From assembly GCA_037013495.1 (NCBI GenBank), contig CM072804.1:33210501-33274500 (forward strand): 64,000 nt of DNA, written 5' to 3'. The translations under genes and the position numbers were made by a program. The notes under the pieces are model-generated. The model saw only the letters and a program-made list of their open reading frames with translations, did not search any database and had not been told where the DNA came from. This DNA comes from Hippophae tibetana (taxonomy: Eukaryota > Streptophyta > Magnoliopsida > Rosales > Elaeagnaceae). Below, in pieces: positions 1-12,934 of this stretch; position 1 is the stretch's first letter, and each line of letters opens with the position of its first letter.

Positions 1-278
1 TTCTTTACATTTGTTTTCATGCTCTTTAGCACCAAATTTATACCTTCTTTCCCCCCCCCCCCCCCCCCTTTCCTCAAACCTTAAATTCTTCTCTTTCACC
101 CTTTAACTAAAAGTTGTATAAATGTGTTTGTTTCAGGTCCTTAACTATTAGTGCAGATACAAATGTCTCTGATAACAATAAATACTTATTTCTGGTATTA
201 ATGCACTCTCTTAAATTCTAAAATCACTTTTTGATATCTTTGCTTGCTTAGTTTAACATTGAATTCTACTACTCTTAG
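1..278 (+). other. Probable intron of the HHP gene
   Basis: No open coding frame continues through this AT-rich stretch, which lies just upstream of the terminal exon of the PAQR gene. It holds an 18-base C run (51-68). It ends in a pyrimidine-rich tract and TAG (277-278) that could be the acceptor of the last intron. The earlier exons would lie outside the window. Confidence 0.5.
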
Positions 279-962
279 GGGACAATAAAACTCATAAATC
301 TGAAGCAAATAACCTCCTCAAAGTTTGATAATAAATCTGGACAAAACGACATAGCACAATGGCCATTCTTTGTTTTCTTAGGAGGCTCTATGTTCTGCCT
401 TCTCTCAAGTAGCATTTGCCACCTCTTTTCATGCCACTCTCATTCCTTGAACATCTTATTACTGAGAATAGATTATGTTGGAATCACCACAATGATAATC
501 ACCTCCTTTTTCCCTCCTATTTACTACATTTTTCAATGTGACTCCAATTGGCACTTGGTTTATCTTGGTGGAATCACAATCATGGGAATCTTCACTATTG
601 TTACACTACTATCACCGAAGCTCTCGACTGGAAAATTTCGCACATTTCGAGCTTTACTATTTGCGTCAATGGGGCTTTTTGGCATTGTTCCTACAATTCA
701 TGCTGTTATTGTCAATTGGGACAATCCACGGCGCAATATCAGTCTAGTATATGAATTGGCCATGGCTGTTTTTTATTTAACAGGGACTGCATTTTATGTT
801 AGTAGAATTCCAGAGAGATTGAAGCCTGGTTGGTTTGATTTAGCAGGACATAGTCATCAAATATTTCATATTTTTGTAGTGATGGGTGCATTGGCACATT
901 ATGCTGCTACACTTGTAATTTTAGATTGGCGCAACACTTTTGGTTGTCATACAACTATCTAG
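279..962 (+). CDS. Heptahelical transmembrane protein (PAQR/HHP family), terminal exon
   Basis: C-terminal exon of a plant heptahelical protein, the adiponectin-receptor-like PAQR family. These are seven-helix membrane proteins linked in Arabidopsis to sugar, ABA, osmotic and cold signalling. The frame is open from 279, after a good acceptor-like TAG, to the stop at 960-962. Family similarity is unmistakable from WPFFVFLGGSMFCLL (about 360) onward. The three PAQR landmarks are present: SSSICH (motif A), the Asp of DYVGI, and the GHSHQIFH His cluster, which together bind the metal in the family. Most helices from the second onward lie in this exon. The length from WPFF to the end matches plant HHP2-type proteins. 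The exact exon start is uncertain: AG sites at 304-305, 322-323 and 353-354 are alternatives, and only the first exons are missing. No break is seen. Confidence 0.9.
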   Translation, partial: GTIKLINLKQITSSKFDNKSGQNDIAQWPFFVFLGGSMFCLLSSSICHLFSCHSHSLNILLLRIDYVGITTMIITSFFPPIYYIFQCDSNWHLVYLGGITIMGIFTIVTLLSPKLSTGKFRTFRALLFASMGLFGIVPTIHAVIVNWDNPRRNISLVYELAMAVFYLTGTAFYVSRIPERLKPGWFDLAGHSHQIFHIFVVMGALAHYAATLVILDWRNTFGCHTTI

Positions 963-3088
963 TACTACTACTACTACTGTATGTGACTTGATTTGTTAAT
1001 GTTGATTTATGGCTAGATTGATAGGGAAACAATTCATTTGCTTATTACAAGTGAAGTCATGCAAGATTACTGTATCTCAAAAGAACAGCTTTAGTATGTT
1101 AAGAGAACTGCTTCATTGATACTTGATGGTTTAAGCTAGGGTTGGAAATTGTATTTATTTTCCCCCCATTTGTTTAGTGAACATGTTTATTAGAGCATGC
1201 ATGTGTGAATGCAATGGAAGTGTAAAAGTACGTTTTTGTCCCTAATTGCACAATGTTGATTTAATTTCAATACTCTGGTGCCTTTGACCGAAGGTACTTC
1301 CACACTCAAAATGGATGCTTATTTTTTCAACTAAAAAATTCATTTCTTAACTGCCAAGGAGCTGAGTACTCAAAAGCATGAAAGCCAGTTGATTATGTTG
1401 AATATGTCAAAAAGAGAATTTAGTTGTATTGTGTGTGAGTTTGAGCTGTAAAAAACATTTCAACTCTTAACAAAAATTCATACACAGATATATTGCTACA
1501 TTTATTTAGAATTATATAAATAATACTTATAAAATTTATAATAATAAAAATAATGTTACAATAACATTGAAAAGATCAAATTAATTAAAAATTAACATTA
1601 AGTTTAATTAACTTAAATAATATTCACTTAGATTATCTAATTAATATTTAAGTTAAACTCGGTGTTATATTTATTTTTAAAAGTCCTATAACTTGACACT
1701 AAAAGCAGTGGCAGAACACTTCTATAACAGTTACCAAAGCATGCATGAGTTTACTTTAGGGTTATTTAATTATGTTTGGACTTTAACACCCATATTGCTT
1801 GCAATTCAATCAAAGGGATATAGTTTCGAGAATTTTATGATCCAAGAGAGGAATAGCTTCAAACCTCATGTAGTAATAAAGAGCTTCATTTTACAAGAAG
1901 AAAAACTAAATAAACTAAAGAAATATATCAGACAGAATTTGATACACCTCAGTATACCTTGGGGATTAGAGCTATCTATCTAGCTAGTTTAGTCAATACC
2001 TTGAACCCAAAGTATATAAATGATAGCTGGCCTCGTGATAAGCCTTAGAACTCAACATACAATTGATTTGAAACTTTAATGATTTTTCTATAATAAACTA
2101 TGGGAATTATTTTAGTAGTTTCATAGCATGCATGTGTGGTTTTCTACGTACACTTTTATAATTATATTGACGTTTTTTTTTTACTTTAGTTAATATATAT
2201 TATTAGTCTTAGTATTCTAATTTTATTTCCATTCAAGTGTATATATTAGTATTTCTTTTTGTCTTAAATATCCTTTATTATATTTATCAATTTTAAATTA
2301 ATTTTCAGGACCTAACACTTGTTAAGGTTAGGATACGGACAACAATTACGTTAACCAATGAATTTAATAGTCATTTTTAATGGTTAAAATATTATTTTAT
2401 GGTTAAGATTATTAGTTACATGATTAAGATTTCCAAAGTGAGATGCATAAAATAATACTTCACTAATAATAAAAAATAATTGTGTATTGATTTATTATTT
2501 TTTTTATTTTTTTTTCAAGTTCATTGGTTTCTTTTAAATATTCAATATATTGTAGTAATAATACAACTTAAACAAGGGGTAAGTCTTGAATTGCACTAAA
2601 TCTTTTCCCTAAACTAAATTGAGATTGGTAATAATAGTACAACTAAAAAGATTTGCCATGATATGTGATATTAAAAAAATTAGGACCCTGACATATCAAA
2701 AAGCTTAATTACTTTCATATGTGAAAGACGGTATAGGTTAGTCCACTCAACAGATTGGCCGATCTCTTCACTTTTATATAACTATTCATTGGAACGTGAC
2801 ATGCAACTCGTTCATAAATCATAATTAGTATTATATTTAAAGGAAAAAATAGTTGGTTACATATTAGTTGGTATATCCGGGTATCTTAATTAAGTTGTGG
2901 AATATCTTTTTCATCTATCCTTCACCTAATGTAAGTATTTTTAATAAAACTTATAATTAAGATAATTTGTTGTTATATATTGTATGAATAAACGAAAATA
3001 CTAATGAATATTGAGATATTACGTTAACAAATCGTTGTACAAATACTAAAAATCAACATTTTATATTATTAACTCGGTAACAATTTAG

Positions 3089-3090
<2 letters not shown>

Positions 3091-3140
<50 letters not shown>
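3091..3140. repeat. (TA)n microsatellite
   Basis: 25 uninterrupted TA units, likely length-polymorphic. Confidence 0.98.
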
Positions 3141-3143
<3 letters not shown>

Positions 3144-3602
3144 TTAATTGTTTTTTAATTATTACTTATTTTTAATTAAAAAGATATGTTATATGTATTT
3201 CATTTTAATAAAAATATATTTAATTTATCAATTTTTTTTAAATATTGAATATTAAAAGCTTTAAATTTAAAATTTAGTTAAAACATAGTTATATTTTGTG
3301 TATACAATTCATAATAATTTCATAAATATTATATTTAAAAAATAATTTGACAACCACGTTTTTTTTTTGAATTTCAAATACATCTACTCCTATTCTTACC
3401 TACAACATTACCTAGAGCATTAAAACTTCTTGCAATTAAATTTCTCCAAACAATCAACCCTAACATAGCGTTAAACTTATCATTAGATATACAATTTAAT
3501 ACTCCTTGTAAAAAAAATCACTCGAATTATTTGCCTAATAAAAATTGCTCATCGTGTGTGTTAGTAACTCTTTTTTTTTTTTTTGATAAATTTTCAAAAT
3601 AA

Positions 3603-3652
<50 letters not shown>
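3603..3652. repeat. (AAT)n microsatellite
   Basis: About 16 perfect trinucleotide units. The leucine-rich frame read on the other strand here is an artefact of this repeat. Confidence 0.98.
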
Positions 3653-3654
<2 letters not shown>

Positions 3655-4393
3655 GGTAAAGATAATTTACTGTTGACATTATAATATAACCAAACAATTT
3701 AAAACATTCCAGCAAGTTCAAAATAAAATAAAAATTAGAAAAGAAAACAAAAATAATTTTATTTCAAGAAGAATTCTTTATGATATACTAAATTAATATT
3801 AGAAATAATACGAATATAGTTTTTCTTGAATTCTTTTAATATTTACTGAATAAGGAAATATAACTATGCTAAAATAAAAAGGTAATTTAAACCCAAACAA
3901 ATTGTAAATTGTGATTTAGAATTTTATATAGAGTATATATAGATAATAAGATCGAAGGATAATTGTTTAACAGATAATTTTCCCTATTAATTTGCTCTTT
4001 GGACTCATCAGAATTGGTTATAATTCATGAATCATGACCCAAAAAAATAGCTAAAATTAATTATCTTAAGGAATTTTAACCATATAAGATAATATGATTT
4101 CTGACTGTTTTAGGACTCAACCTCTTTATATTTTATTTTATTAAATTTTAGGATTCAACTTAAGTTTTAAACTGCACAATTTCCCATAACATCCTTGACC
4201 CAAAAAAATAATCCCAAATCACACACTTCGATCCCAAATAAAGTAACTCTATGAATACGCATTCAACATTTTATATATATCTATACTTCTCAAAACTATT
4301 TTCTCTTTATCAAATCTACTTGACTAGTTGACTAAAAAGCCTGTTTATACTAAAAAACTTCATATCTGATATATAGCTATCTTTTTATCTTTC

Positions 4394-4430
<37 letters not shown>
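4394..4430. repeat. (ATT)n microsatellite
   Basis: About 12 perfect units roughly 60-100 bases upstream of the GT47 start codon, so probably in its promoter or 5' untranslated region. Confidence 0.98.
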
Positions 4431-4433
<3 letters not shown>

Positions 4434-4491
4434 CTTCTTTATGTATATCTATGTAGAAGAGTACTAAGAGGAGATAAAGAACAAAACCCAA

Positions 4492-7175
4492 ATGGCAACT
4501 ATCAAAAATCAAGCACCATTTTGGTTGTTCATTGTGTTTTTGCTTCTCTTCCTCTTATATATCACAACATCAAACCAAAACCACCTCACACTCTTTTTTT
4601 CGTCTTTGAGTTCCCCACTCATAATCAGAAATAATACCAATACAACTACTCAACAAGGAGCTTCTTTAGGTTCACTTCTGTCAAGCCCAGTCAATCAAAG
4701 CAGTAGTGAACAGGATGATAATGGTAACAAAGTAAGCACCTTTATGAATATTGAAGTTGATGATTACTCATTATATTTAAAAGCTTTGTGTTTGTTTTCT
4801 CATAGATTATTACTACGATTTGAGCTTCTTATGTATTTGTTGTGCAGAAGACAACTTCTTTGGAAAGAACTGAAGAAGATTTAGCTAAAGCACGAGCAGG
4901 GATTCACGAAGCTATTCGTTCGAAAAGCTTTCATTCAGAGAAGGAACAAACTTTTATCCCAAGAGGATCCGTCTATAAAAATTCATATGCTTTTCATCAG
5001 TAAGTGTACTTATTTCCTCCTTTTTCCAATGTACGAAAGATTTTCTATTTTTTATTTTGCTACTTAAAGAGAGTGTATTGAAAAAGGGATAGAAATTCCA
5101 ATTAATTCACTTGTAAGTAATTATAATAAAAAGTATTAATATAAATTTATTCGATTTTTTTTTCTAAAATTAGTAAATTTATACGATCTATCAAAAATAA
5201 TTTATTTTTATTAAATGTAATATACTTAACGATACTTCATCCAAATATATTTATAAGTTCAAATATTAAATAATATTTATACATAATTAAATTAATCTTA
5301 AAATAACAATGTATATTTATGTATATACAAACCTATACATAAACTCAATAGATACATATGTTCACATTTGTACAAGTTAACTTGCTATTTTGATGCAAAT
5401 TACTTGCTATTTTGGGGATTCAATGCCATATTTTTATACAGGAAGGAGTAACTCTTCATCTTTTTTATTAATTTTGCATACAAAAAGGAGCCACGTAGAG
5501 ATGGTGAAGAAATTCAAGGTGTGGACATACAAAGAAGGAGAACACCCAATAGTCCATCAAGGGCCATTGAACAATATATATGCAATTGAAGGTCAATTCA
5601 TTGATGAAATAGACAATGACAAGAGTTCTTTCAAAGCTAGACATCCGGATGAGGCTCATACATTTTTTCTCCCCCTTAGTGTAGTCAATGTTGTTCACTA
5701 TGTTTACTTGCCAATCACTAGCAAAAGTCAATACGTTCGTGATCGATTGCAAAGAATCGTGATTGACTATGTTGGTGTTGTTGCGCAAAAGTATCCCTAT
5801 TGGAACAGAACCAATGGTGCTGATCATTTCATGGTTTCATGTCATGATTGGGTAATTAGTAACTTTTCATAACTATTTCCTTAATTTCAAACTTTCTTTT
5901 AACTTTTAAAATTATAATTTAATTTTTAAATTTTTAGAACTGAATTTTTAAATTTTTAAATCATACAATTTAATTTAAATATTTTTAAAATTAATTTCAT
6001 ATATATTCAAAATTTTGAGACTTATGTAAGTTAATAGTTTTGAAACTAAAGATTTAAAAATTTAAAACATACCTGTACATTTTTTAAAATTTGAAAATTA
6101 TAATATACTTTTTAAAATTTAATAACTAAGTGAATCTAGTTAAAGATTAATTTACTAATACTTTAATTTAAATTCAACTGATAACCTTCAAATTTTGAAC
6201 AATTTTGGTACATAAATTTTTAAAATTTTAAAATATATGATTTAATATTCAAATTTTTAAGATTTTATAAATAAATCTTAAAATTTTTAAATCATATAAT
6301 TTAGTTTTCAAAATTTTTAAAACTTTAACAATAGATATTAAATTAATTATTAAAATACATATTTGTATTTAAAATTTTATAAACTATTTATGAAATTTTT
6401 AAAGTTTGAGACTAAATACAATTTAGAAGTTTCGAAATCTGTTGTGAAGTTTTAAAATTTTGAAAACTTATTACAGTACGATTTTACATATTTCTTATTC
6501 ATATTAATACAGGCGCCAGAAGTTTCAAATGCAAAACCTGAATTGTTCAAGAACTTCATTAGAGTACTCTGCAATGCAAATACTACTGAAGGATTTCAAC
6601 CTAATAGAGATGTGTCACTACCTGAAATTTACTTACCCTTTGGAAAACTAGGCCCTCCAAATTTAGGACAACCACCAAACAACCGCGCAATTCTGGTTTT
6701 CTTTGCTGGTAGTCTTCATGGGTACATTAGGCAAATACTTCTGAAGCATTGGAAGGACAAAGACAATGAAGTTCAAGTTCATGAGAGGCTTCCTGAAAAC
6801 TTAAATTACACTCAATTAATGGGTCAAAGTAAGTTTTGTTTATGTCCAAGTGGGTTTGAAGTTGCAAGTCCAAGAATTGTGGAGGCAATTTATGCAGGGT
6901 GTGTGCCAGTGATTTTGTCTGATAATTATTCATTGCCTTTTAGTGATGTACTTGATTGGAGCCAATTCTCAATACAAATCCCAGTTGTTAAGATACGAGA
7001 AATTAAGAAGATTTTAAAAGGGGTTTCAAATGACGAATACTTGAGATTGCAAAAGAATGTTGCCAAAGTTCAGAGGCATTTTGTGCTGAATAGGCCTGCT
7101 AAACCATTTGATGTTATTCACATGGTGCTTCATTCAATATGGCTGAGAAGACTCGACTTTAAAGTTGGAACTTGA
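4492..7175 (+). CDS. GT47 exostosin-family glycosyltransferase (At3g07620/At5g03795-like), four exons
   Basis: Probable Golgi type II membrane glycosyltransferase of family GT47, the group that builds side chains of plant cell-wall polysaccharides; its own sugar donor and acceptor cannot be read from sequence. Exons join cleanly: 4492-4731, 4848-4999, 5488-5851 and 6513-7175, all with GT-AG introns, giving 472 residues, the usual family length. A cytoplasmic stub and membrane anchor lie at about residues 9-30, followed by a Ser/Asn/Thr-rich stem (30-80). The catalytic exostosin domain runs from about residue 140 ([12 protein letters not shown]) to 440, including [13 protein letters not shown] and the strongly conserved [11 protein letters not shown] and [12 protein letters not shown] blocks. 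The start is the first ATG before the anchor. The phase-2 junction after exon 2 rebuilds a Gln codon. No stop or frameshift breaks the model, so the gene looks functional. Intron 3 (661 bases) is extremely AT-rich. Confidence 0.93.
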
Positions 7176-8094
7176 ATTTTCTTTTATCAAAACTAAATTT
7201 AAATACTTTTTTGATACATAAAATTATATACGATTAAGAGAATGAAGAAACAGTTGTGTTGACAAATAATGCAGCAGAACACTCATGGTAATTTTTCAAC
7301 TCTAACTATACTTCAATTCTATGGTTTTTTTTTTAAGAAAATTATTTTGTAACTCTCAGAAGAATTATATATGCTTGTGTTCAAATTTGCTTGATTGATA
7401 TGGAGTGTCAAAAAATGAAAAGGAACATTGATTTCAAAGATAATGCGTATTCTTATATTGGGATGATTCGATTTAGAGAGAAACAAAAAATATGTTGTAA
7501 ATGTGAGTGAATATGTGTAGCTTAAGACTAGGATCATATATATATGATCTTTATCTAAGTCAAGGGAGATGTTGAATGAGTTATTACAAATTGTAGATAC
7601 TCGTTTCTATGTATTATTTATAATCTTGTTATGTTATAATTAATTGTTCTTATTTATAAAAGGTAGGTGAAGATGATACGTAGTAATAGTTCTTATTATT
7701 ATGTTTAGCTTATGCGTTTGTACTTGAATTTGGTATAAAAACCAAAGAATATGTGAAGATGCGGCATATTATAGGTCTTGTTAATATATTAGTATGTTTG
7801 ACTTATAAGTTTGTAATTGGTTACTTGTATTAAACCAAGAGTATATGAAGCCATACAGTATGATACTATATTTATTAAGCATAGTTATTGTGTTTGTACA
7901 AAGTTACTTAATTTCCAAAACCAAAGAATATGTGAAATATTTATAACATAGCTTATGTATCAATATAGAAGTTTTATTTGTTTGATATATGTACTAATTC
8001 ACAAAATCGGTGGGTGGTAGTAAGTCTCGAGAATGAGACACTAAAACCATAAGACACTGATCTTTTGTTGATAGGTATGGATAGAAATATGGAT
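7176..8094. other. GT47 3' flank, no gene
   Basis: AT-rich sequence that should contain the 3' untranslated region of the glycosyltransferase. A segment at about 7425-7540 is repeated in inverted orientation near 14.2 kb (separate entry). Nothing else is recognised. Confidence 0.6.
7425..7540 (+). repeat. Left copy of a 110-bp inverted duplication
   Basis: The stretch around TATTGGGATGATTCGATTTA and the following AGAGAAACAAAAAATATG matches the reverse complement of about 14155-14275 with few differences. Both copies can be read as a short peptide containing FKD-AYSY-GMI-FREKQK, but no gene is recognised. The two copies bracket the pararetrovirus-like region and its inverted repeat. Confidence 0.8.
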
Positions 8095-8490
8095 AAAATT
8101 ATATGGTGAAAAGATGAGTATTAGTTTCTATAAAGCTTCAAGCTGTTTTGGGTCGGTCAAACGATCAAAGTATGTATAGACCACTAATTAGACTAAATTA
8201 TATAGAATCGATTATTACTTATGAAGCTTCAACCCATTTATAGTTGGTAAAACAATTAAAGTAAGTAAGAACTATTATTTGAATAAAATGATACAGTTCT
8301 CACAAAATAAGACTTAGTATAAATTCCTTCAACCCAATAGTTCAGTAAAACAGAAAAAATATAAGTATGAGCCATTAGTTGAATGAAACTATATAGTTTT
8401 TACAAAATGAGTCTTATAACTTATGATTTCTTTCAACCCATTAGATCAATAAAATGATCAAAGTATAGATGATTATAGTTAAATGAAAAT
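8095..8490. repeat. Diverged tandem repeat, about 100-bp unit, four copies
   Basis: Four imperfect units share the order: TATATAGTTTTTACAAAATGAG-like block, a TTCAACCCATT-like block, then an AAA(C/T)(A/G)ATCAAAGTA-like block. Units differ by many substitutions, so the array is old. It lies just upstream of the decayed pararetrovirus-like coding region. Confidence 0.6.
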
Positions 8491-8692
8491 TCAAATAGTA
8501 TATAAGATGAGTTCTATCTTTTGTAGAACTACTTCATATTCTCTTCTTAATTTTCACCGTAAGAAGTTACAATTAAGCATCTTGATAGTTGATTAAAGAA
8601 AGTAATATAAAATAATAATAATTCATTATTAAAAATTAAAGTTATTATATTGATAAGTTATTTTCAAAGTGAGTTTTAAAAAAATATATTTT

Positions 8693-10580
8693 ATGGGTTT
8701 TTCTAGAACATCTTCATTTTTTAGTATAACTTCTGATTTTTCTAATTCTGCTTCTTTTTCTTTAGTTTTTTCTTTTGAATCTTTTCCGGTTCAAAACCAT
8801 TTTCATAACACAGAAAAGAGATACCAACTCTCTTTTGAAGAATCTCATAACCATTTTGACTATCAAAAAAATTTTATAACCCAAAACTATTTTAAAGAAA
8901 TTTAAAGACCTTAAAAAAAGATTGGTAACACAAAACATATAATAAATCAAAAATCTCCTAAAAACGATTTTCCTATCAAAACCAAGAAAATAGTTGGTAG
9001 TAAAGAAAACACTACTAATGGTTTTATTAAAACTCTATTAAACATAGAACAGAGTCATCTTTTAGACATTGTTATAAAAATAAACGACCCTGAATTTATA
9101 AACAAAGTTGTGGAACATTTGACTAAAACTTTAGCTAGTAAACAACCATAACCCCTAAAAAAGAAAGAAAATGTTTCAACAACAAGTCTTTCAACAAAAA
9201 AAGGAAAGATATCCAAATCTCTCTACCTTCCAAAACCCAACCTTGGTATCCTACTTTGCATATACATAGTTCAAAACTCAAAAATAAAGACCCAAACTAG
9301 GAGATGAATGAATCACCTCTATTATCACCAAACCCTTCACCTATGGAGGAAAGAAACGTCATAGAAAAGAAGTTTAAACTTCTTGATATAAAAATATTGC
9401 GTGCAGACCTTGATGCACCATATAATAAACATATTTAAAAATGGAATCTTGGTGTATTCCCTGATGCAAAAAGAGCAAGTCTTATGAGAAAACATCATAG
9501 ATATGTCCAACAAAACCAAAAAAACATATTATTATTTGACTGACTTGAAGTCTATTATTCCACCAAACCGAGATGGATTTATTCTTTCAAAAAAGCCAAA
9601 TCAATTGAAAAACCTAAAATTGTTGAACTAATTAAATCAATTGACATGGTCAACAATAAAAAGAAAACACCTATTCGAGAAACCCCAGATGATACAATCG
9701 AGATTGAAAATGGTTCATTGAGATCTATTAACTTCATTTATAGTAAAACCCAAAATATAAAGGCATCTCCTCCTCAAAAAACCCAAGAGTTAGAAATAAA
9801 TAACTCCAGCCCTAACATTGGTTCTATGGCCACACTTATAGTTCTAGAAACATTTCAAATATTACCAGAAGATATTAGCAACTTATACGATGATACTTCA
9901 GGAAAACACCAGAGGATATTAATGTCTCATATTTAGACACTAGTACCTCTAATAAAGAATATCTTTAGGAACCATCTTCTGAAATCAATCATGCGCAAGA
10001 AAAATTCAAGCTTACTAGCTCCAACTCCAATACTGTGCCAAAAAAATCCATATATCACTTCTCAAGATATTAGTATCTCACATCTAAATGCTAATACTTC
10101 TAAAGAAGAAACCATTACAAACCAAATGCACAAAATAGAGCTTTAGCTCTAACCTTGACATTAGTCCTAAAACATATCAACTCAGTTCTAAGAAAAGAGA
10201 AACCAAACCTTTTACTTTTTTCAAAAATCAATACTGAAGAAATCACCATGGAAGATTTTGACAGCCTATAGATTGATGATTGGTAAAATCCTAAAACTCA
10301 GCGTATGGTAGAAACTAATACCTCTGAAAATATAAATTTTTAGGTATCTTCCCCTGAAACTCCTAAAATCATTCCTCAGGATGTTAGTGTCTTATACTTG
10401 GATACTAAAACTTTTAATGAAGAACCATTTTAGGAACCATCTCCTAAAATTGAAAAACTAAATTGGCAAAAATCATCTCAAAGTCTTAATGTCTTAAACA
10501 ATCAAGACCCTACTACCTCTAACGATGAAGCTTTTTGGGAACAGTCTGCTGAACCGTCTCCTCAAATTAAAAAACTAGAT
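8693..10580 (+). pseudogene. Decayed pararetrovirus-like polyprotein, N-terminal part
   Basis: A long stretch of coding-like sequence broken by many stops and frameshifts. Open pieces such as 8693-8905, 9304-9438 and 9646-9936 carry lysine/asparagine-rich, low-similarity peptide. A block around 9370-9540, rich in Lys/Arg and ending near LLFD, resembles the N-terminal part of plant caulimovirid-type or related Ty3-type polyproteins. Repeated acidic modules (peptides like LPEDISNLYDDTS and similar at about 9880, 10060 and 10390) look like an internally duplicated spacer. It is read in the same direction as the coat-like domain that follows. No functional product is possible. The assignment rests mainly on its position next to the better recognised domain. 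Confidence 0.45.
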
Positions 10581-10584
10581 CGGA

Positions 10585-11480
10585 AAAACCTATCACCCAT
10601 GGCTTAATACCTACTAGGTACAAACTTAGCAATAGCAACCCAACCATTCCAAAAACTCCAACAAAGGTATAATGCCTTATCCGTTTATGAATGGAATATT
10701 GATGGAAAAAATGATTATCAAATGTTAAACTTATTACAGCAAATGACTATAACATCAAATGCTTATAAAACTCAATCTGGAAATTCAAACAAAATAGTTG
10801 TTGAACTCTTTATAGTTGGCTTCTCAGGCTAACTAAAAGGATGGTAGGATTTCTATCTTACCAAGAAAAAACAATTGGATATCTTAAATTCAATCCAAAT
10901 TGGAGAGGATGGGGAACCCATTCTCGATCATCACGTAAAACTAATCCAAGATATAGTATCAACTTTGATATTTACAATATCATTACATTTTATGGGTGAC
11001 TCCTCACACATAAAAGATAAAAATTCCGAACTCCTTTCAAACCTTTGGTGTTCAAATCTCAGTGAATTTTATGGGTACAAAACAACTTTCCTTAGCAGAA
11101 TTATGCTAAGAGAAGATTCTAACCAACCCTACTGGAAAGAGAAGTTCCTTATAGGACTTATTAACCTCCTAGGAGAGAAAGTTAGAAACAAAATCCATGA
11201 AACATTTGAGAAACACATAATCCTTTATGATCAACTCACTTACGGTGAAATTGATTAGTTTAACTCAAAACTAAAGACTTCAATTCTGCAAAGACTTGAA
11301 GTTACAAAACCAACTTAAAAGGGAAATACGTGAAACACAATACTGTAATACACTCCACAGTAGCAAAACTTCTTCAAAATCATACAAGAAATCTCCTAAA
11401 AATCCTTGAGCCTCTTAAAAAATAATCACTTGCTACAAATGTGGTAGGAAATGTCATACTTCAATATACTATAGAGTTTC
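10585..11480 (+). pseudogene. Pararetrovirus-like coat/gag domain with CCHC zinc knuckle (broken)
   Basis: This is the clearest part of the element: a coat/gag-type domain of the caulimovirid-like class, ending in a nucleic-acid-binding zinc knuckle. The open core (about 10875-11258) contains NLWCSNLSEFYGYK and NQPYWKEKFLIGL, blocks typical of this domain. Just upstream two codons are stops (TAA near 10830, TAG near 10845) where the family has Gln and Trp. After 11258 further stops precede the knuckle at 11431-11472 (CYKCGRKCH), where the last Cys is Tyr. No protease, reverse transcriptase or RNase H can be found downstream, so this copy is a gag-only remnant. A related Ty3-type retrotransposon is the alternative assignment. 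Confidence 0.6.
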
Positions 11481-12934
11481 CAAGAAACTCCAGAAATAAA
11501 AACTTGAGAAAGAGACTTCCCAAAGTATCTCGATTCTCTTTACTAAAACATCTAAGTGTGAAGTATATTTCGAGAAATCTTCTCATAATCAAAACTATCA
11601 AATTAATAAATTAGTCATAACTAATCCTAATTCTGATAAACCAAAACAAGGAAACTTTGTAAAACAAAGAATTTCTAAATAGCAAAACTTTTTTCCAAAA
11701 TGAAGCTTGTAAACCAAACTTCCAAGAAAAAGATATAAAACTCCAATCCAATTCATTATTTTCATTAAGAATTGAAGTTTTACAAAAGAATTTACCAAAC
11801 ATTACCTTAAAGTAGATTTCTGCTCCATGGAAAAACATATTAAGTATCTCTAAAAAATATACAAATTCATTACCAAATTTCCTAACCTTGGAATCCTCAC
11901 AAAACCCAGCAATACTAAGAAGTGAAAAAGGACAAACCACTAATAAAGCTCTTTTCTTCTTCAAGGCACATTGCCTTTCCAAAATCTAGTATCACTTGGA
12001 AAGAATAACCATTATTTATAACCATTTCTTCTTTCAAACCCATTACTATCACTTGGTTTGAATCAGTCAAACCAAAAACCAAACAAAGTAAGAAACATAA
12101 ATCTCTAGACTTGCTCAAAACCCTTCAGAATATTGAAGATCAAAATCAAACCGAGTCCCTAGCCTCTATAGATATAACTTATAAACTTATTACAAAGGAA
12201 GAAACCTCTTTCAAAAATATTTCTCTAAAATAGGAGCCATCCTCATCCATAATCTATATAAAAAAGAAAGGTGAGTTATCTCCAAAATTATTTAAAATAA
12301 TCTTCAAAATAGAGAAATGAGACTCATCTTCTCCAAAATTATTTCCAAAACTAACTGAGTATATATTTTTTAAACAAAATACTTAGATTATTATAACAGT
12401 TATACAAATATTTCATATCAAAAATCCTTATATTTCTGAACCAAAAATATTTTCAAAACAAGAATTCTTTACAAAATATTTTCAAAAATTGGTTCTATGG
12501 AACTTGGAACTTAACCAAAACCCGAGAATACTATCAAAGTATTTTGGATTAATGCAATTCTCAAAACATAGAGTATTCCTCATTTTGGTTATTCTATTTT
12601 CAAACTATTAAATCCATTGAAATTCCTTGGATGCATACTTATTGGTGGAAATCTTCTATTTTCCTACCAGGAATCCAAGCAAGACATAACTTATTGAAAA
12701 CACTCTTTAAACCCACAAAGAGTGAAGAAAAATCCATAACCTTGTGCCTCTTCCCTACAAAACCATACTTTCCTTGGGTATATCATTTGTCATTTAGACA
12801 TGTATATGATTCAAGAATTATGAATAAAACCAAGTGGTGGAAAACACTTAATGTCCCCAAAAGAGTTTCAAAACTAGCGGTGGAAGAATGGCATAAAGAG
12901 TTTCAGCCAATCTAACACTAGCTCTTGGTTCAAA
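11481..12934 (+). pseudogene. Decayed downstream part of the same element
   Basis: Lysine/serine-rich coding-like sequence full of stops. It is followed by a better preserved frame at 12631-12915 with aromatic-rich peptide (THTYWWK-, FPWVYHLSF-, NKTKWWKTL-like). That tail resembles the domain after the spacer in plant caulimovirid-like polyproteins. The minus-strand frames here look like shadows. The coding resemblance stops just where the large inverted repeat begins. Confidence 0.4.

Larger units (their letters stand above)
963..4491. other. Intergenic, AT-rich, no gene recognised
   Basis: This is about 3.5 kb between the HHP gene and the GT47 gene. I see only short frames without family resemblance and several simple repeats, listed separately. 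The first 200-300 bases would hold the HHP 3' untranslated region. The last few hundred hold the GT47 promoter, where no convincing core promoter can be fixed by eye. Confidence 0.6.

Noticed and set aside
1693-1983. 96-codon frame downstream of the HHP gene
   Set aside because: It needs a TTG start (an in-frame ATG gives only about 80 residues) and shows no family resemblance. It lies in AT-rich intergenic DNA.
3527-3721. Leucine-run frame on the minus strand
   Set aside because: The run is only the translated (AAT)n microsatellite.
11598-12118. Minus-strand frames of 60-120 codons
   Set aside because: They overlap the plus-strand decayed polyprotein, are low in complexity and resemble no family.
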